The translations under genes and the position numbers were made by a program. This document shows positions 44,306 to 53,799 of a DNA stretch of 64,000 bases, piece by piece. The notes beneath the pieces were generated by a model. The model made no database searches. It had not been told where the DNA came from and saw only the letters and a program-made list of their open reading frames with translations. Source of the DNA: Pedobacter insulae (GTDB lineage Bacteria; Bacteroidota; Bacteroidia; Sphingobacteriales; Sphingobacteriaceae); NCBI RefSeq assembly GCF_900113525.1, contig NZ_FOPP01000015.1, forward strand, positions 1 to 64,000. Direction: 5' to 3'. Each line of letters opens with the position of its first letter. Position 1 is the first letter of the stretch.

Positions 44306-47299
44306 ATGTTTCTCAATATTCACTCCCAATACAGCTTGCGTTATGGCACTATGGATATCAAAACTTTGATAGCAGAGGCAAGGGAGAAGGGTATTCACGA
44401 AATGGTGTTGACAGATATCAATAATTCCACAGGATGTATGGAGTTTATTCGGCTTTGCAGGAAGGAAGGCATGGATGAGCAAGACGATGCAGGGAACATC
44501 ATCAAGCCTGCGTATTACCTTAAGCCAATTATCGGAATAGAGTTTAGGAGAAATAACCAGCTCTTGTACATCGGCATTGCAAAAAATAAAGAGGGCATGA
44601 GAGCGTTAAATGAGTTTTTGACCTTTCATAATCTTAATCAAATGTCTTTGCCTGATGAGGCACCTCCATTTGTCGATGCCTTTATAGTTTATCCCTATTC
44701 CAAAAGAACAGGTTTAAAAGACAATGAATACCTGGGAATTAGGCCTAATGAGGTTAACAAGATCACTGGTTTATCTTTGATGGGGATGGAAGATAAGTTG
44801 GTGATCCTTCAACCAATAACAGTTAAGAATAGAGTTGAGCATAGGTTACATAAATATCTAAGAGCTATTGGTTTAAGTACGGTTTTAGGAAAGCTGGAGC
44901 CAGGTGATTATTGCGAGCCCGATGAGGTTTTCGTTACTGAGCGCAATATTCAGGAGCGGTTTGAACGATACAATTTTATGATCGCAAATACGAAAAGGCT
45001 TTTAAGTTGCTGCTGTATGGATGATTATACATTTGGCCATAAGAATAAAAAGACCTTCACTGGCAGTACACATGACGACTTATCGCTTTTAACCAAATTA
45101 GCAATGGAGGGGAGTACTTATCGTTATGGGATAAATAATAAGGAAGCCATTGTAAGAATAAAAAAAGAACTTAAAGTAATTGCCGAACTCAATTTCTGCG
45201 CCTACTTTTTGATTACCTGGGATATCGTAAATTATGCCATGAGCAAAGGTTATTATCATGTTGGCAGGGGCTCTGGCGCCAATAGCATCGTCGCATACTG
45301 TCTCAAAATAACGGATGTAGACCCGATTGACTTAGACTTGTATTTTGAACGTTTTTTAAATCACAAGCGAAGCTCTCCTCCAGATTTTGATCTCGATTTT
45401 AGTTGGGACGAGCGAGAAGATGTCCAGGACTATATATTTAAACGTTATCAAGGAGCAAATACTGCGCTTTTAGGTACAATGAGTACATTTAAAGACAATG
45501 CCATTATTAGAGAAATTGGCAAGGTAATGGGATTGCCAAAAAGTGAGATTGATAGCTTTACAGATCCTACTAAAAATCAATTGCATGCGAATAATGATGT
45601 TTTTAATAAACTACTGCAGATTAATAGTAGGATGAAAGGAATGCCTAATCAGCGTTCCATCCACGCCGGTGGAATATTGATAAGTGAAGAGCCCTTAAGC
45701 TATTATACCGCATTGGATTTACCTCCAAAAGGAATGCCTACTGTACAATGGGATATGTATGAAGCAGAATTAATTGGTTTGGATAAATTTGATATTCTTA
45801 GTCAGCGAGGAATTGGACATATTAAAGAGGCCGTGCAACTCGTGTTGAAAAACAAGAAAGAGAAAGTAGATATCCATGATTTTAAGTCATTTAAGACCGA
45901 CCCTAAACTCAATTCTCAATTAAGGGCAGGTACGCCAATTGGATGCTTTTATATTGAATCACCTGCGATGCGTCAGCTACTTAAGAAATTGCTTTGTGAA
46001 GATTACCTAACCCTTGTTGCGGCGAGTTCTATCATCAGGCCTGGAGTAGCCAGTTCAGGGATGATGAAAATGTATATCCAGAGTTATCATAGCCCGGATA
46101 AGGTGCAATATCTTCACCCAGTTATGAAGGAACAGCTAGCAGAAACTTTTGGTGTAATGGTGTATCAGGAAGATGTGATTAAGATTTGTCACCATTATGC
46201 GGGGCTTGACATGGCAGATGCCGATATTTTACGTAGGGGTATGAGCGGTAAATATCGAGCTAAGATTGAGTTCGATAAACTCGTAGCTCGATTCTTTGAT
46301 AAAGCCAAAGAGAAAGGCAGAGATGAAAAGATTACCAAGGAAGTGTGGCGACAAGTATCCAGTTTCGCAGGTTATAGCTTTTCAAAAGCGCATTCGGCTA
46401 GTTTTGCAGTAGAAAGCTATCAGAGCTTATATCTAAAAACGTATTACCCGATGGAATTTATGGTTGCTGTTTTGAATAACTATGGGGGATTCTATCAACG
46501 TTGGGTGTACGTGCATGCTTTGCAGCAAACTGGAGCGAAGGTGCACTTGCCTTGTGTAAATCGCAGCGATAGTGTGGTAAATATTAAAAAAACGGAAGTC
46601 TATTTGGGTCTGATCGGTATTCAGGGTTTGGAAAATAGCCTAATTGAAATCATTCCAAATGAACGCAAAGAAAATGGTAACTATCGCGATTTGGAAGATT
46701 TAATTAGGCGCACCCAACTTGCTTTAGAACAAGCTGTTATTCTTATTCGCGTAGGCGCATTAAGGTTCACTGGAAAGGATAAAAAGGAATTGCTTTGGGA
46801 GATTCATAATTACTTGGGTAATAAGACAAAAGTAGTGAGCGACAAAATGTTATTCCATTTTCCTCCTAAAGAGTATGTACTTCCAGATTTGGAAAACAAC
46901 ATGATTGAGGATGCTTACCAAGAATTGGAATTACTAGGGTTTCCCATTACTTTAACGATGTTCGATCTGCTTAAAACAAGTTACCGGGGCGATGTATTTG
47001 CTAAGGATTTAGAACAATATCAAGGCAAAGTTGTAAAGATGCTTGGGAATTTTGTTTGTGATAAAACTGTAAATACGGTAAAAAATACCAAGATGTGGTT
47101 TGGAACGTTTATCGATAGTCAGGGCAATTTTTTTGACACCACACACTTTCCAACTTCAAGTCCCGCTTACCCGTTTAGAGGCAAGGGCTGTTATTTAATT
47201 TTAGGTACAGTTGTGCTAGATTTTGGGGTACCTAGCATTGAGGTGATGAAGTTTGCCAAATTACCGATTATAGATAATCCTGTGTTAATAACAAAATAA
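44306..47299 (+). CDS. dnaE2: DNA polymerase III alpha subunit, short error-prone type (DnaE2-like)
   Basis: 997 residues, clearly shorter than a replicative DnaE. PHP domain at the N-terminus (FLNIHSQYSLRYGTM), C-family palm with SPPDFDLDFSW holding catalytic aspartates, GRGSGANSIVAYCL, NQRSIHAGGI and the SFAGYSFSKAHSASFA segment, then a C-terminal OB-type part. It follows dinB by six bases. In many bacteria DnaE2 works with ImuB-type Y polymerases in translesion synthesis; direct partnership here is inferred from the operon. Assignment as DnaE2 rather than the replicase rests on length and context. Confidence 0.85.
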   Translation: MFLNIHSQYSLRYGTMDIKTLIAEAREKGIHEMVLTDINNSTGCMEFIRLCRKEGMDEQDDAGNIIKPAYYLKPIIGIEFRRNNQLLYIGIAKNKEGMRALNEFLTFHNLNQMSLPDEAPPFVDAFIVYPYSKRTGLKDNEYLGIRPNEVNKITGLSLMGMEDKLVILQPITVKNRVEHRLHKYLRAIGLSTVLGKLEPGDYCEPDEVFVTERNIQERFERYNFMIANTKRLLSCCCMDDYTFGHKNKKTFTGSTHDDLSLLTKLAMEGSTYRYGINNKEAIVRIKKELKVIAELNFCAYFLITWDIVNYAMSKGYYHVGRGSGANSIVAYCLKITDVDPIDLDLYFERFLNHKRSSPPDFDLDFSWDEREDVQDYIFKRYQGANTALLGTMSTFKDNAIIREIGKVMGLPKSEIDSFTDPTKNQLHANNDVFNKLLQINSRMKGMPNQRSIHAGGILISEEPLSYYTALDLPPKGMPTVQWDMYEAELIGLDKFDILSQRGIGHIKEAVQLVLKNKKEKVDIHDFKSFKTDPKLNSQLRAGTPIGCFYIESPAMRQLLKKLLCEDYLTLVAASSIIRPGVASSGMMKMYIQSYHSPDKVQYLHPVMKEQLAETFGVMVYQEDVIKICHHYAGLDMADADILRRGMSGKYRAKIEFDKLVARFFDKAKEKGRDEKITKEVWRQVSSFAGYSFSKAHSASFAVESYQSLYLKTYYPMEFMVAVLNNYGGFYQRWVYVHALQQTGAKVHLPCVNRSDSVVNIKKTEVYLGLIGIQGLENSLIEIIPNERKENGNYRDLEDLIRRTQLALEQAVILIRVGALRFTGKDKKELLWEIHNYLGNKTKVVSDKMLFHFPPKEYVLPDLENNMIEDAYQELELLGFPITLTMFDLLKTSYRGDVFAKDLEQYQGKVVKMLGNFVCDKTVNTVKNTKMWFGTFIDSQGNFFDTTHFPTSSPAYPFRGKGCYLILGTVVLDFGVPSIEVMKFAKLPIIDNPVLITK

Positions 47300-47452
47300 A
47301 AAAGGAGGAATGGTAATAAAGATATCGCTAAGGGTCGAATCCATTTCCTATTCACTATTACGGATTTCTTAAGGGTAAAACTTTTCCACATAAAGGTGCA
47401 TATTGACCGTTATTTTATTAAATTCGCAAGGTTATAGTAAACCAATTGTAAA

Positions 47453-47468
47453 TTCGTTTTTTAACGAA
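47453..47468 (+). promoter_or_regulatory. small stem-loop in the gyrA leader
   Basis: ttcgtt (47453-47458) / aacgaa (47463-47468) with a four-base loop lies 10 bases before the gyrA ATG. It could affect translation start of gyrA, but a chance match in AT-rich DNA is possible. Confidence 0.25.
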
Positions 47469-47478
47469 CAAATTATTT

Positions 47479-50028
47479 ATGGCAGAAGATTTAGAAAATC
47501 AAGAGAACGACAAAATTATTTCAATAAACATAGATGAGCAGATGAAATCTGCTTATATCGACTATTCGATGTCGGTTATTGTAAGTAGAGCTTTACCCGA
47601 TGTTAGAGACGGTTTAAAACCAGTTCATCGCCGTGTGTTGTACGGTATGTTAGATTTAGGTTTAGGTGCCGGAAAACCCTATAAAAAGTCTGCCCGTATT
47701 GTGGGAGAGGTGCTGGGAAAGTACCACCCGCACGGAGATTCTTCTGTGTATATGACTATGGTACGTATGGCGCAAGAATGGAGCTTACGTTATTTAATGG
47801 TTGAGGGGCAAGGTAACTACGGCTCTATTGACGGTGATTCACCAGCAGCAATGCGTTATACTGAGGCTCGTTTTCAGAAAATAGCCGAAGATATGTTGGC
47901 TGATATCAACAAAGACACGGTAGATTTCCAATTAAACTTTGATGACTCATTGCAAGAGCCAACTGTATTGCCAGCTAAAGTACCTAACCTCCTAATTAAT
48001 GGATCATCGGGTATTGCCGTAGGTATGGCAACCAATATGGCGCCACATAACATCACAGAGGTTATTAATGCAACTGTTGCTTATATTGAAAATAACGAGA
48101 TTACTATTCCTGAATTAATGAAATATGTGAAGGGTCCTGATTTTCCAACAGGAGCTATTATATATGGTTATGCAGGGGTTCAGGATGCTTTTGAGACTGG
48201 TAGAGGGCGTATTGTGATGCGTGCGAAAGCTGAAATTGAGACTGCTAAGGATCGTGAGGTCATTATTGTAACGGAAATCCCTTACCAAGTTAATAAAGCC
48301 CAAATGATTGAACGAACGGCTGAATTGGTTGGTGAGAAGAAATTGGAAGGTATTTCGAATATCAAAGACGAATCAAACAAGGATGGAATCCGCATTGTTT
48401 ATGAAATTAAACGAGATGCGAATGCCAGTATTGTTCTGAATAATCTATTTAAGCAAACGGCATTGCAAACGTCCTTCAGTGTTAATAACATTGCTTTGGT
48501 ACATGGTCGCCCGGAAATGTTAAACTTAAAGGACTTAATTCGTCATTTTGTTGATCATAGGCATGATGTAATAGTCCGCAGAACTAAATTTGAACTTGCT
48601 GAAGCTGAAAAGAGAGCGCATATCTTAGAAGGTTTATTAATTGCCTTAGATCATATTGAAGAAGTAATCAAGCTAATTCGCGCTTCAAATACACCTGAAG
48701 AAGCAAGAATTGGCTTAATGGAATCATTTGGGTTAAGTGATATCCAGGCTCGGGCTATCTTGGATATGACACTACGCAGGTTAACAGGTTTAGAACGTGA
48801 TAAGATTAAAGATGAGTATGCCGAACTCATGAAAACCATTGAATATTTAAAATCTATTTTAGCAGATGAATCTTTGCGTATGCAAATTATCAAGGACGAA
48901 CTAGCAGAAATGATTGATAAATATGGTGATGAACGTAGAACGACCATTGTCCATTCAGCAGAAGATATGAGCATGGAAGATTTTATCGAAGATGAAGAGG
49001 TTGTGATTACTATTTCGCATGAAGGTTATATCAAACGTACTCCTGCTTCAGAATATCGTACACAGGGAAGGGGTGGAAAAGGCTCGAAAGGAAGTGATTC
49101 TAGAAATGAGGACTTTATTGAACATTTGCTAATCGCTTCCAATCATAATTATATGTTATTCTTTACGGAAGCGGGACGTTGCTTCTGGTTAAGGGTTTAT
49201 GAAATTCCTGAAGGCAGTAGATTAAGTAAAGGAAGAGCTTTACAAAATATCATCAATATACCAAAAGAGGAGAAAGTAAAAGCTTATATTAAGGTGAAAA
49301 ATCTTAAAGATCAAGATTACTTAGAGAACAACTTCATCATCATGTGTACTAAAAAAGGTACCATTAAAAAGACATCGTTAGAGGCATATTCCCGTCCGCG
49401 TGTGAATGGTATTAATGCAATTAATATCAATGATGGCGATCAACTGTTGGAAGCAAGCTTAACAACCGGAAGCAGTGAAATTGTGATGGCCTTACGTTCT
49501 GGCAGGGCGATTCGTTTCAATGAAAGTACAGTTCGACCTATGGGCAGAACTGCAACAGGCGTTAGAGGTGTTACTTTAGCCCATGATAAAGACGAGGTTG
49601 TAGGTATGATTGCAATTGATGATCCATCAGCGACTGTATTGGTTGTATCTGAAAAAGGTTATGGCAAACGTACTGATATTGATGATTATCGCGTTACAAA
49701 TAGAGGTGGAAAAGGTGTTAAGACGATTAATGTAACCGACAAAACTGGCGCGTTAGTTGCTATAAAAAATGTAACGGATGCAGATGATTTGATGATTATC
49801 AATAAATCGGGTATTGTAATTAGGATTGTGGTTAGTGAATTAAGGGTAATGGGTAGAGCAACCCAAGGTGTTCGTTTAATTACTTTGAAAGGCAATGATG
49901 AGATTGCTTCAGTTGCAAAAATTGAACATGAAGATGAGGAAATAGAAGAGGCAACAGAAGGAGAGGTTCCTGAGGCATCTGAGGAAGATACCAATACCGA
50001 TACTGAGCAAAAAAAAGAAGATATATAA
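47479..50028 (+). CDS. gyrA: DNA gyrase subunit A
   Basis: 849 residues. The breakage-reunion domain carries catalytic Tyr127 (AAMRYTEAR) and the quinolone region [15 protein letters not shown]; the Ser83 equivalent is Ser88, while the Asp87 equivalent is Met92. The GyrA box QGRGGKG in the C-terminal beta-pinwheel identifies it as gyrase rather than ParC, and the tail is very acidic. With GyrB it introduces negative supercoils. Two TPR genes follow in the same direction. Confidence 0.97.
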   Translation: MAEDLENQENDKIISINIDEQMKSAYIDYSMSVIVSRALPDVRDGLKPVHRRVLYGMLDLGLGAGKPYKKSARIVGEVLGKYHPHGDSSVYMTMVRMAQEWSLRYLMVEGQGNYGSIDGDSPAAMRYTEARFQKIAEDMLADINKDTVDFQLNFDDSLQEPTVLPAKVPNLLINGSSGIAVGMATNMAPHNITEVINATVAYIENNEITIPELMKYVKGPDFPTGAIIYGYAGVQDAFETGRGRIVMRAKAEIETAKDREVIIVTEIPYQVNKAQMIERTAELVGEKKLEGISNIKDESNKDGIRIVYEIKRDANASIVLNNLFKQTALQTSFSVNNIALVHGRPEMLNLKDLIRHFVDHRHDVIVRRTKFELAEAEKRAHILEGLLIALDHIEEVIKLIRASNTPEEARIGLMESFGLSDIQARAILDMTLRRLTGLERDKIKDEYAELMKTIEYLKSILADESLRMQIIKDELAEMIDKYGDERRTTIVHSAEDMSMEDFIEDEEVVITISHEGYIKRTPASEYRTQGRGGKGSKGSDSRNEDFIEHLLIASNHNYMLFFTEAGRCFWLRVYEIPEGSRLSKGRALQNIINIPKEEKVKAYIKVKNLKDQDYLENNFIIMCTKKGTIKKTSLEAYSRPRVNGINAININDGDQLLEASLTTGSSEIVMALRSGRAIRFNESTVRPMGRTATGVRGVTLAHDKDEVVGMIAIDDPSATVLVVSEKGYGKRTDIDDYRVTNRGGKGVKTINVTDKTGALVAIKNVTDADDLMIINKSGIVIRIVVSELRVMGRATQGVRLITLKGNDEIASVAKIEHEDEEIEEATEGEVPEASEEDTNTDTEQKKEDI

Positions 50029-50059
50029 ATTAATTTAGAACAAAAGAATTGTAAAACAG

Positions 50060-51196
50060 ATGAAAAAGATATTTTTTAGCATGTTATTTGTAGGAATCTC
50101 ATCCTACGCTAATGCACAGAAGGCTGAACTAGCTGAGGCAAAGAAAATATGGGGAATATTTGAATTAACGATGTCAGTAGATCCTGCTAAAAAGGAGGGA
50201 GCAAAAGCTCCGGCGGCTGATGCTAAAGCTGGAACTTTCGTTGATAGACAAATTGCAAAGTTAAATGAGGGACTTTCTCATATTGATAAAGCAACTGCTC
50301 ATGACAAGACAAAGGATTTACCTGAAACATGGGTGTATAAAGCATTATTTCATTCTACCCTTGCAGCAGTTGATACTCTTAATATTGAAAATTCGATAAA
50401 AAATCAAAAGGCTGCCGAGGAAGCAATTGCTAAAACTAAATCTCTTGACACAAAGAATGATCAAAAAGACTTTGTTGCGCAGGCTGAATCCAATATCCAA
50501 GTTGCATTATCTGCAAGAGGAATTATGGCATACAATAAAAAAGATTATGCAACAGCATTAGATTATTTTAGTCAAATCGCTGCTAAAAACCCAACTGATC
50601 CTTCTTGGTTTTTAAATGCTGGAGTAGCAGCTAATCTTCTTGGAAAGTATCCTGAAGCGATTCAGAATTTCAAGAAAGTGATCAGCTTAAATAGTCCAGA
50701 CGCAAAGAACCTTTATAGTCAAATCATTAATATCACGATAGAAAAACTTAAAGATACTACTACAGCTATAGCCTTATTAGATGAAGCAATTGCTAAATTC
50801 CCTGATGATTCAGATTTAATTGGTACACAAACTGATCTTTATATTGCTACTGGAGATGTGGTTAAATCTCAAGCCTCGTTAACTAAATTGATCGCTAAAG
50901 ACTCAAGTAAGCCAGTTTATCAATACTTAATGGGTGAAACGTATTATAAACAAGCTCTTCAGATGCAAGAGCAACGAAATAAGATTGATTCGAAAAAAGT
51001 CAAAGAATTCGATGCAATTACCGCCAAAATGGTTGCTTTAATTGATCAGGCTTTACCTTATTATAAAAAGTCAATCGAACTTGATCCGAAATTCGTTCCA
51101 GCTTTGGAAACTTTAAAACAAATTTATGGGTTTAAAAATGATACAGAGAATTTTAATGATGTAAAGAAAAAATTAGACGCACTTCCGCAGAACTAA
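50060..51196 (+). CDS. exported TPR protein
   Basis: 378 residues with a signal peptide (IFFSMLFVGISSYANAQ). Tetratricopeptide-like repeats run from about 150 to the end: GIMAYNKKDYATALDYFSQ, WFLNAGVAANLLGKYPEAIQNF, LLDEAIAKFPDDSDLIG, LPYYKKSIELDPKFVPALE. It lies 31 bases after gyrA and may be transcribed with it. It resembles the next gene in length and architecture, so the two are probably paralogues. Periplasmic scaffold role is inferred. Confidence 0.82.
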   Translation: MKKIFFSMLFVGISSYANAQKAELAEAKKIWGIFELTMSVDPAKKEGAKAPAADAKAGTFVDRQIAKLNEGLSHIDKATAHDKTKDLPETWVYKALFHSTLAAVDTLNIENSIKNQKAAEEAIAKTKSLDTKNDQKDFVAQAESNIQVALSARGIMAYNKKDYATALDYFSQIAAKNPTDPSWFLNAGVAANLLGKYPEAIQNFKKVISLNSPDAKNLYSQIINITIEKLKDTTTAIALLDEAIAKFPDDSDLIGTQTDLYIATGDVVKSQASLTKLIAKDSSKPVYQYLMGETYYKQALQMQEQRNKIDSKKVKEFDAITAKMVALIDQALPYYKKSIELDPKFVPALETLKQIYGFKNDTENFNDVKKKLDALPQN

Positions 51197-51230
51197 TAAT
51201 TATTACTTCATGTATTAGCGTGAAAGAAAG

Positions 51231-51270
51231 AACACTTTGACAATCCACCGAGATTATCAAAGTGTTTTTC
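51231..51270 (+). terminator. rho-independent terminator after the first TPR gene
   Basis: Ten-bp perfect stem aacactttga (51231-51240) / tcaaagtgtt (51257-51266), 16-base loop, then T-rich sequence. Confidence 0.85.
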
Positions 51271-51306
51271 TTTTTATTATTTTCCCCTTATACTTTAATA
51301 GAAATA

Positions 51307-52446
51307 ATGAACCGATTTTTGTCCACACTCATTCTTTTTTTCATATTTGCTGCACATGTTAATGCGCAAAAAACTCAGGTTGTATTAGCCCAAAATAGCG
51401 TTGGTAAACTTCAGGAAAGTATTTCAAAGAAAGAAGACACTAAGAAACAGCTGAGTATTATAGGAGAGGGTGTTAAAGCAATAGATGCTGCGCTTAAGGA
51501 TAAAAAAACAAAAAATTGGCCAGAGACATGGGCAATTAAATCTTATTTAAGCTCGTACGTTGCAGTTATTGATGAAAACGAGGGAAACAGTAATAAATAC
51601 TTAGATTTTGCCATTAGATCTTTAGATACTGCGAAAATTTTGGATAAATTTCAGGCTAATTCAGAGTTAATTAACGCCGCTACCTATAATATCAACGTTA
51701 AGAAGCTAACAGAGGGAAATAAAGCATTTAATCAAAGTGATTTTTTAGCTGCCTTTAGTATCTTAAAAGACGTAAGTGATTATTTTCCAAAAGATACAAC
51801 GTTAGCTGTAAACGTTGCACTTTGCGCCCAAAAAATTCAGGCATATGATGAAGCTTTAACTTATTTTTTGCGAGCTAAAGAGAATGGGGTTAAAGATGCC
51901 GTAGTTCATCAAACCATTGCAAGTTTGTATGCATCGAGGTTTGAACAAGAACTTGCTATCAAATCATTAGAAGATGGTTTGAAACTCAATCCTTATCATT
52001 TGTTTTTAACGAATGATTATATTAACATATTGTTAGATAACGAAAAATACGATAAGGCAAATAAAGCTATTGAAAATTTACTGGGCACAGAAAGTCGCAA
52101 TAGTAAATTACTTTATTTTTTATTTGGGTATCTACAACAGTCTAAAGTAAAGAACTACAGTATTGCAGAGGAATCATATAAACGAGCGTTAACATTAGAT
52201 CAAAACTATTTCGACGCATTATATCAGTTAGCCTTAGTTTATATAAACAATGCCAATGATGCAATAAAACAAAAAAATAAACAAAAATACACCAGTTTTA
52301 TTAATAGAGCAGAATTCACGTTACTGCGTGCGCATGAAATTAATATCAACGATCTTAATACCATTCAACTTTTAACCGAAATCTACACAAGAAAAAGTAG
52401 ACTAGACAAAGTGCAAGAGCTAAAAAGAAAACTTAACGAATTTTAA
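51307..52446 (+). CDS. exported TPR protein, paralogue of the preceding gene
   Basis: 379 residues from the ATG at 51307, which gives a clean signal peptide (MNRFLSTLILFFIFAAHVNAQ minus the last residue as cleavage edge); an upstream in-frame ATG at 51262 lies inside the previous terminator and is rejected. Tetratricopeptide units are visible (GNKAFNQSDFLAAFSILKDV, EDGLKLNPYHLFLTNDYI, YKRALTLDQNYFDALYQLAL). The N-terminal segment KNWPETWAIKSYLSSYVAVID parallels LPETWVYKALFHSTLAAVD of its neighbour, which supports tandem duplication. Confidence 0.82.
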   Translation: MNRFLSTLILFFIFAAHVNAQKTQVVLAQNSVGKLQESISKKEDTKKQLSIIGEGVKAIDAALKDKKTKNWPETWAIKSYLSSYVAVIDENEGNSNKYLDFAIRSLDTAKILDKFQANSELINAATYNINVKKLTEGNKAFNQSDFLAAFSILKDVSDYFPKDTTLAVNVALCAQKIQAYDEALTYFLRAKENGVKDAVVHQTIASLYASRFEQELAIKSLEDGLKLNPYHLFLTNDYINILLDNEKYDKANKAIENLLGTESRNSKLLYFLFGYLQQSKVKNYSIAEESYKRALTLDQNYFDALYQLALVYINNANDAIKQKNKQKYTSFINRAEFTLLRAHEININDLNTIQLLTEIYTRKSRLDKVQELKRKLNEF

Positions 52447-52552
52447 AGCCAAATTAGAGAGAGGAGTATTCTAATGGTATAAACTTAACATAATATTAAT
52501 TATGTGCCGTTGTAACATTTAAGTATTCTTATTAATATAGCCAAAATTAATT

Positions 52553-52560
52553 TAGCTTTG
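52553..52560 (+). promoter_or_regulatory. promoter of the Tet-type MFS gene, -7 box
   Basis: TAGCTTTG matches TAnnTTTG and lies 24 bases before the ATG at 52585. Confidence 0.5.
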
Positions 52561-52584
52561 CAGCGCTTAAAACTTTAATCAATT

Positions 52585-53799
52585 ATGTCGAACCAAAAGA
52601 AATCTGGTGTACTTTTTATTCTTGTTACTATTTTGATAGACTGCATTGGTTTCGGAATAATAATTCCAATTATGCCGGATTTGATTAAAGAGTTAACTGG
52701 CGGTGATATAAGTGAAGCCTCCAGATATGGTGGCTTACTATTGGTTGCTTATTCAATCATGCAATTTGTGTCTTCTCCAATTCTGGGTTCTTTAAGCGAT
52801 AAGTTTGGCCGGCGCCCAATCTTGTTAATTTCTTTATTTGGATTAGGTGTCGATTATCTTTTTCTTGCCTTTGCGCCCACAATAATTTGGCTTTTTGTTG
52901 GAAGAATTTTCGCAGGGATCTGTGGAGCGAGTATTACAACAGCCTCAGCGTATATAGCCGACGTGAGCGAGCCAGACAAACGCGCCCAGAATTTCGGGTT
53001 GATAGGTGCTGCATTTGGTCTAGGTTTTATAGTTGGACCTGTAATTGGAGGTATATTTGCCCAATATGGCATACATGTACCTTTTATGATTGCTGCTGGA
53101 TTATCTCTTGTAAATTGGTTATACGGTTACTTTATTCTCCCTGAATCTTTAAAACAGGAGAACAGACGTAGTTTTGATTGGAGACGAGCAAATCCCGTTG
53201 GTGCGCTTAAGCAAATTAGAAAGTATCCAGCGTTATTGGGTTTGCTGGGCTCTTTATTAATTCTTTATCTTGCTGCCCAGGCTACACAGTCTATTTGGTC
53301 CTATTATACGATAGAAAAATTTAACTGGAATGCAGCCTGGGTGGGCTATTCATTAGGTTTTGTTGGAGTTACCGTTGCCATTGTCCAAGGTGGATTAATT
53401 CGGATTATTATACCAAAACTCGGAAATAAACGAGCAATTCAACTTGGTTTAGTTCTTTATATGATTGGTTTTGCAGCTTTTTCACTTGCCACAGAAGGTT
53501 GGATGATGTTTGCCTTTATGGTTCCATATGCATTGGCAGGAGTTACTGGTCCAGCTATACAGGGGATTATTTCCAAACAAATTCCTGCTAATGAACAAGG
53601 AGAAATACAGGGAATTATGACTGGATTAATGAGTTTAGCTAGTATTTTCGGACCATTACTGATGACCAACTTATTCTTTTATTTTACGGCAAAGGATGCT
53701 CCCATCCATTTTGCAGGAGCTCCTTTTATGATGGCTGCAGTGCTAACGTTTTTTGCGATCTTGATCTGCAATCGTTCATTAAGAAAATATCATTCTTAA
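52585..53799 (+). CDS. MFS drug efflux transporter, TCR/Tet type
   Basis: 404 residues with twelve predicted membrane helices. The start ILVTILIDCIGFGIIIPIMP and motif A (GSLSDKFGRRP) are those of TetA-type drug/H+ antiporters, with motif C-like GLGFIVGPVIGG in helix 5. Such chromosomal members are common in Bacteroidota and need not confer tetracycline resistance. No TetR-type repressor is adjacent. It ends exactly where the convergent phoH gene ends (53799/53800). Confidence 0.88.
   Translation: MSNQKKSGVLFILVTILIDCIGFGIIIPIMPDLIKELTGGDISEASRYGGLLLVAYSIMQFVSSPILGSLSDKFGRRPILLISLFGLGVDYLFLAFAPTIIWLFVGRIFAGICGASITTASAYIADVSEPDKRAQNFGLIGAAFGLGFIVGPVIGGIFAQYGIHVPFMIAAGLSLVNWLYGYFILPESLKQENRRSFDWRRANPVGALKQIRKYPALLGLLGSLLILYLAAQATQSIWSYYTIEKFNWNAAWVGYSLGFVGVTVAIVQGGLIRIIIPKLGNKRAIQLGLVLYMIGFAAFSLATEGWMMFAFMVPYALAGVTGPAIQGIISKQIPANEQGEIQGIMTGLMSLASIFGPLLMTNLFFYFTAKDAPIHFAGAPFMMAAVLTFFAILICNRSLRKYHS

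Noticed and set aside
47302-47372. Shine-Dalgarno-like aggagg with a 20-codon frame after dnaE2
   Set aside because: The site is only one base from the ATG, the peptide has no recognisable character, and genes here do not depend on such sites.
48651-48974. minus-strand open frame within gyrA
   Set aside because: A low-complexity Ser/Ile-rich shadow of a strongly conserved gene.
51262-51306. longer start of the second TPR gene at 51262
   Set aside because: It lies within the preceding terminator and would spoil the signal peptide.
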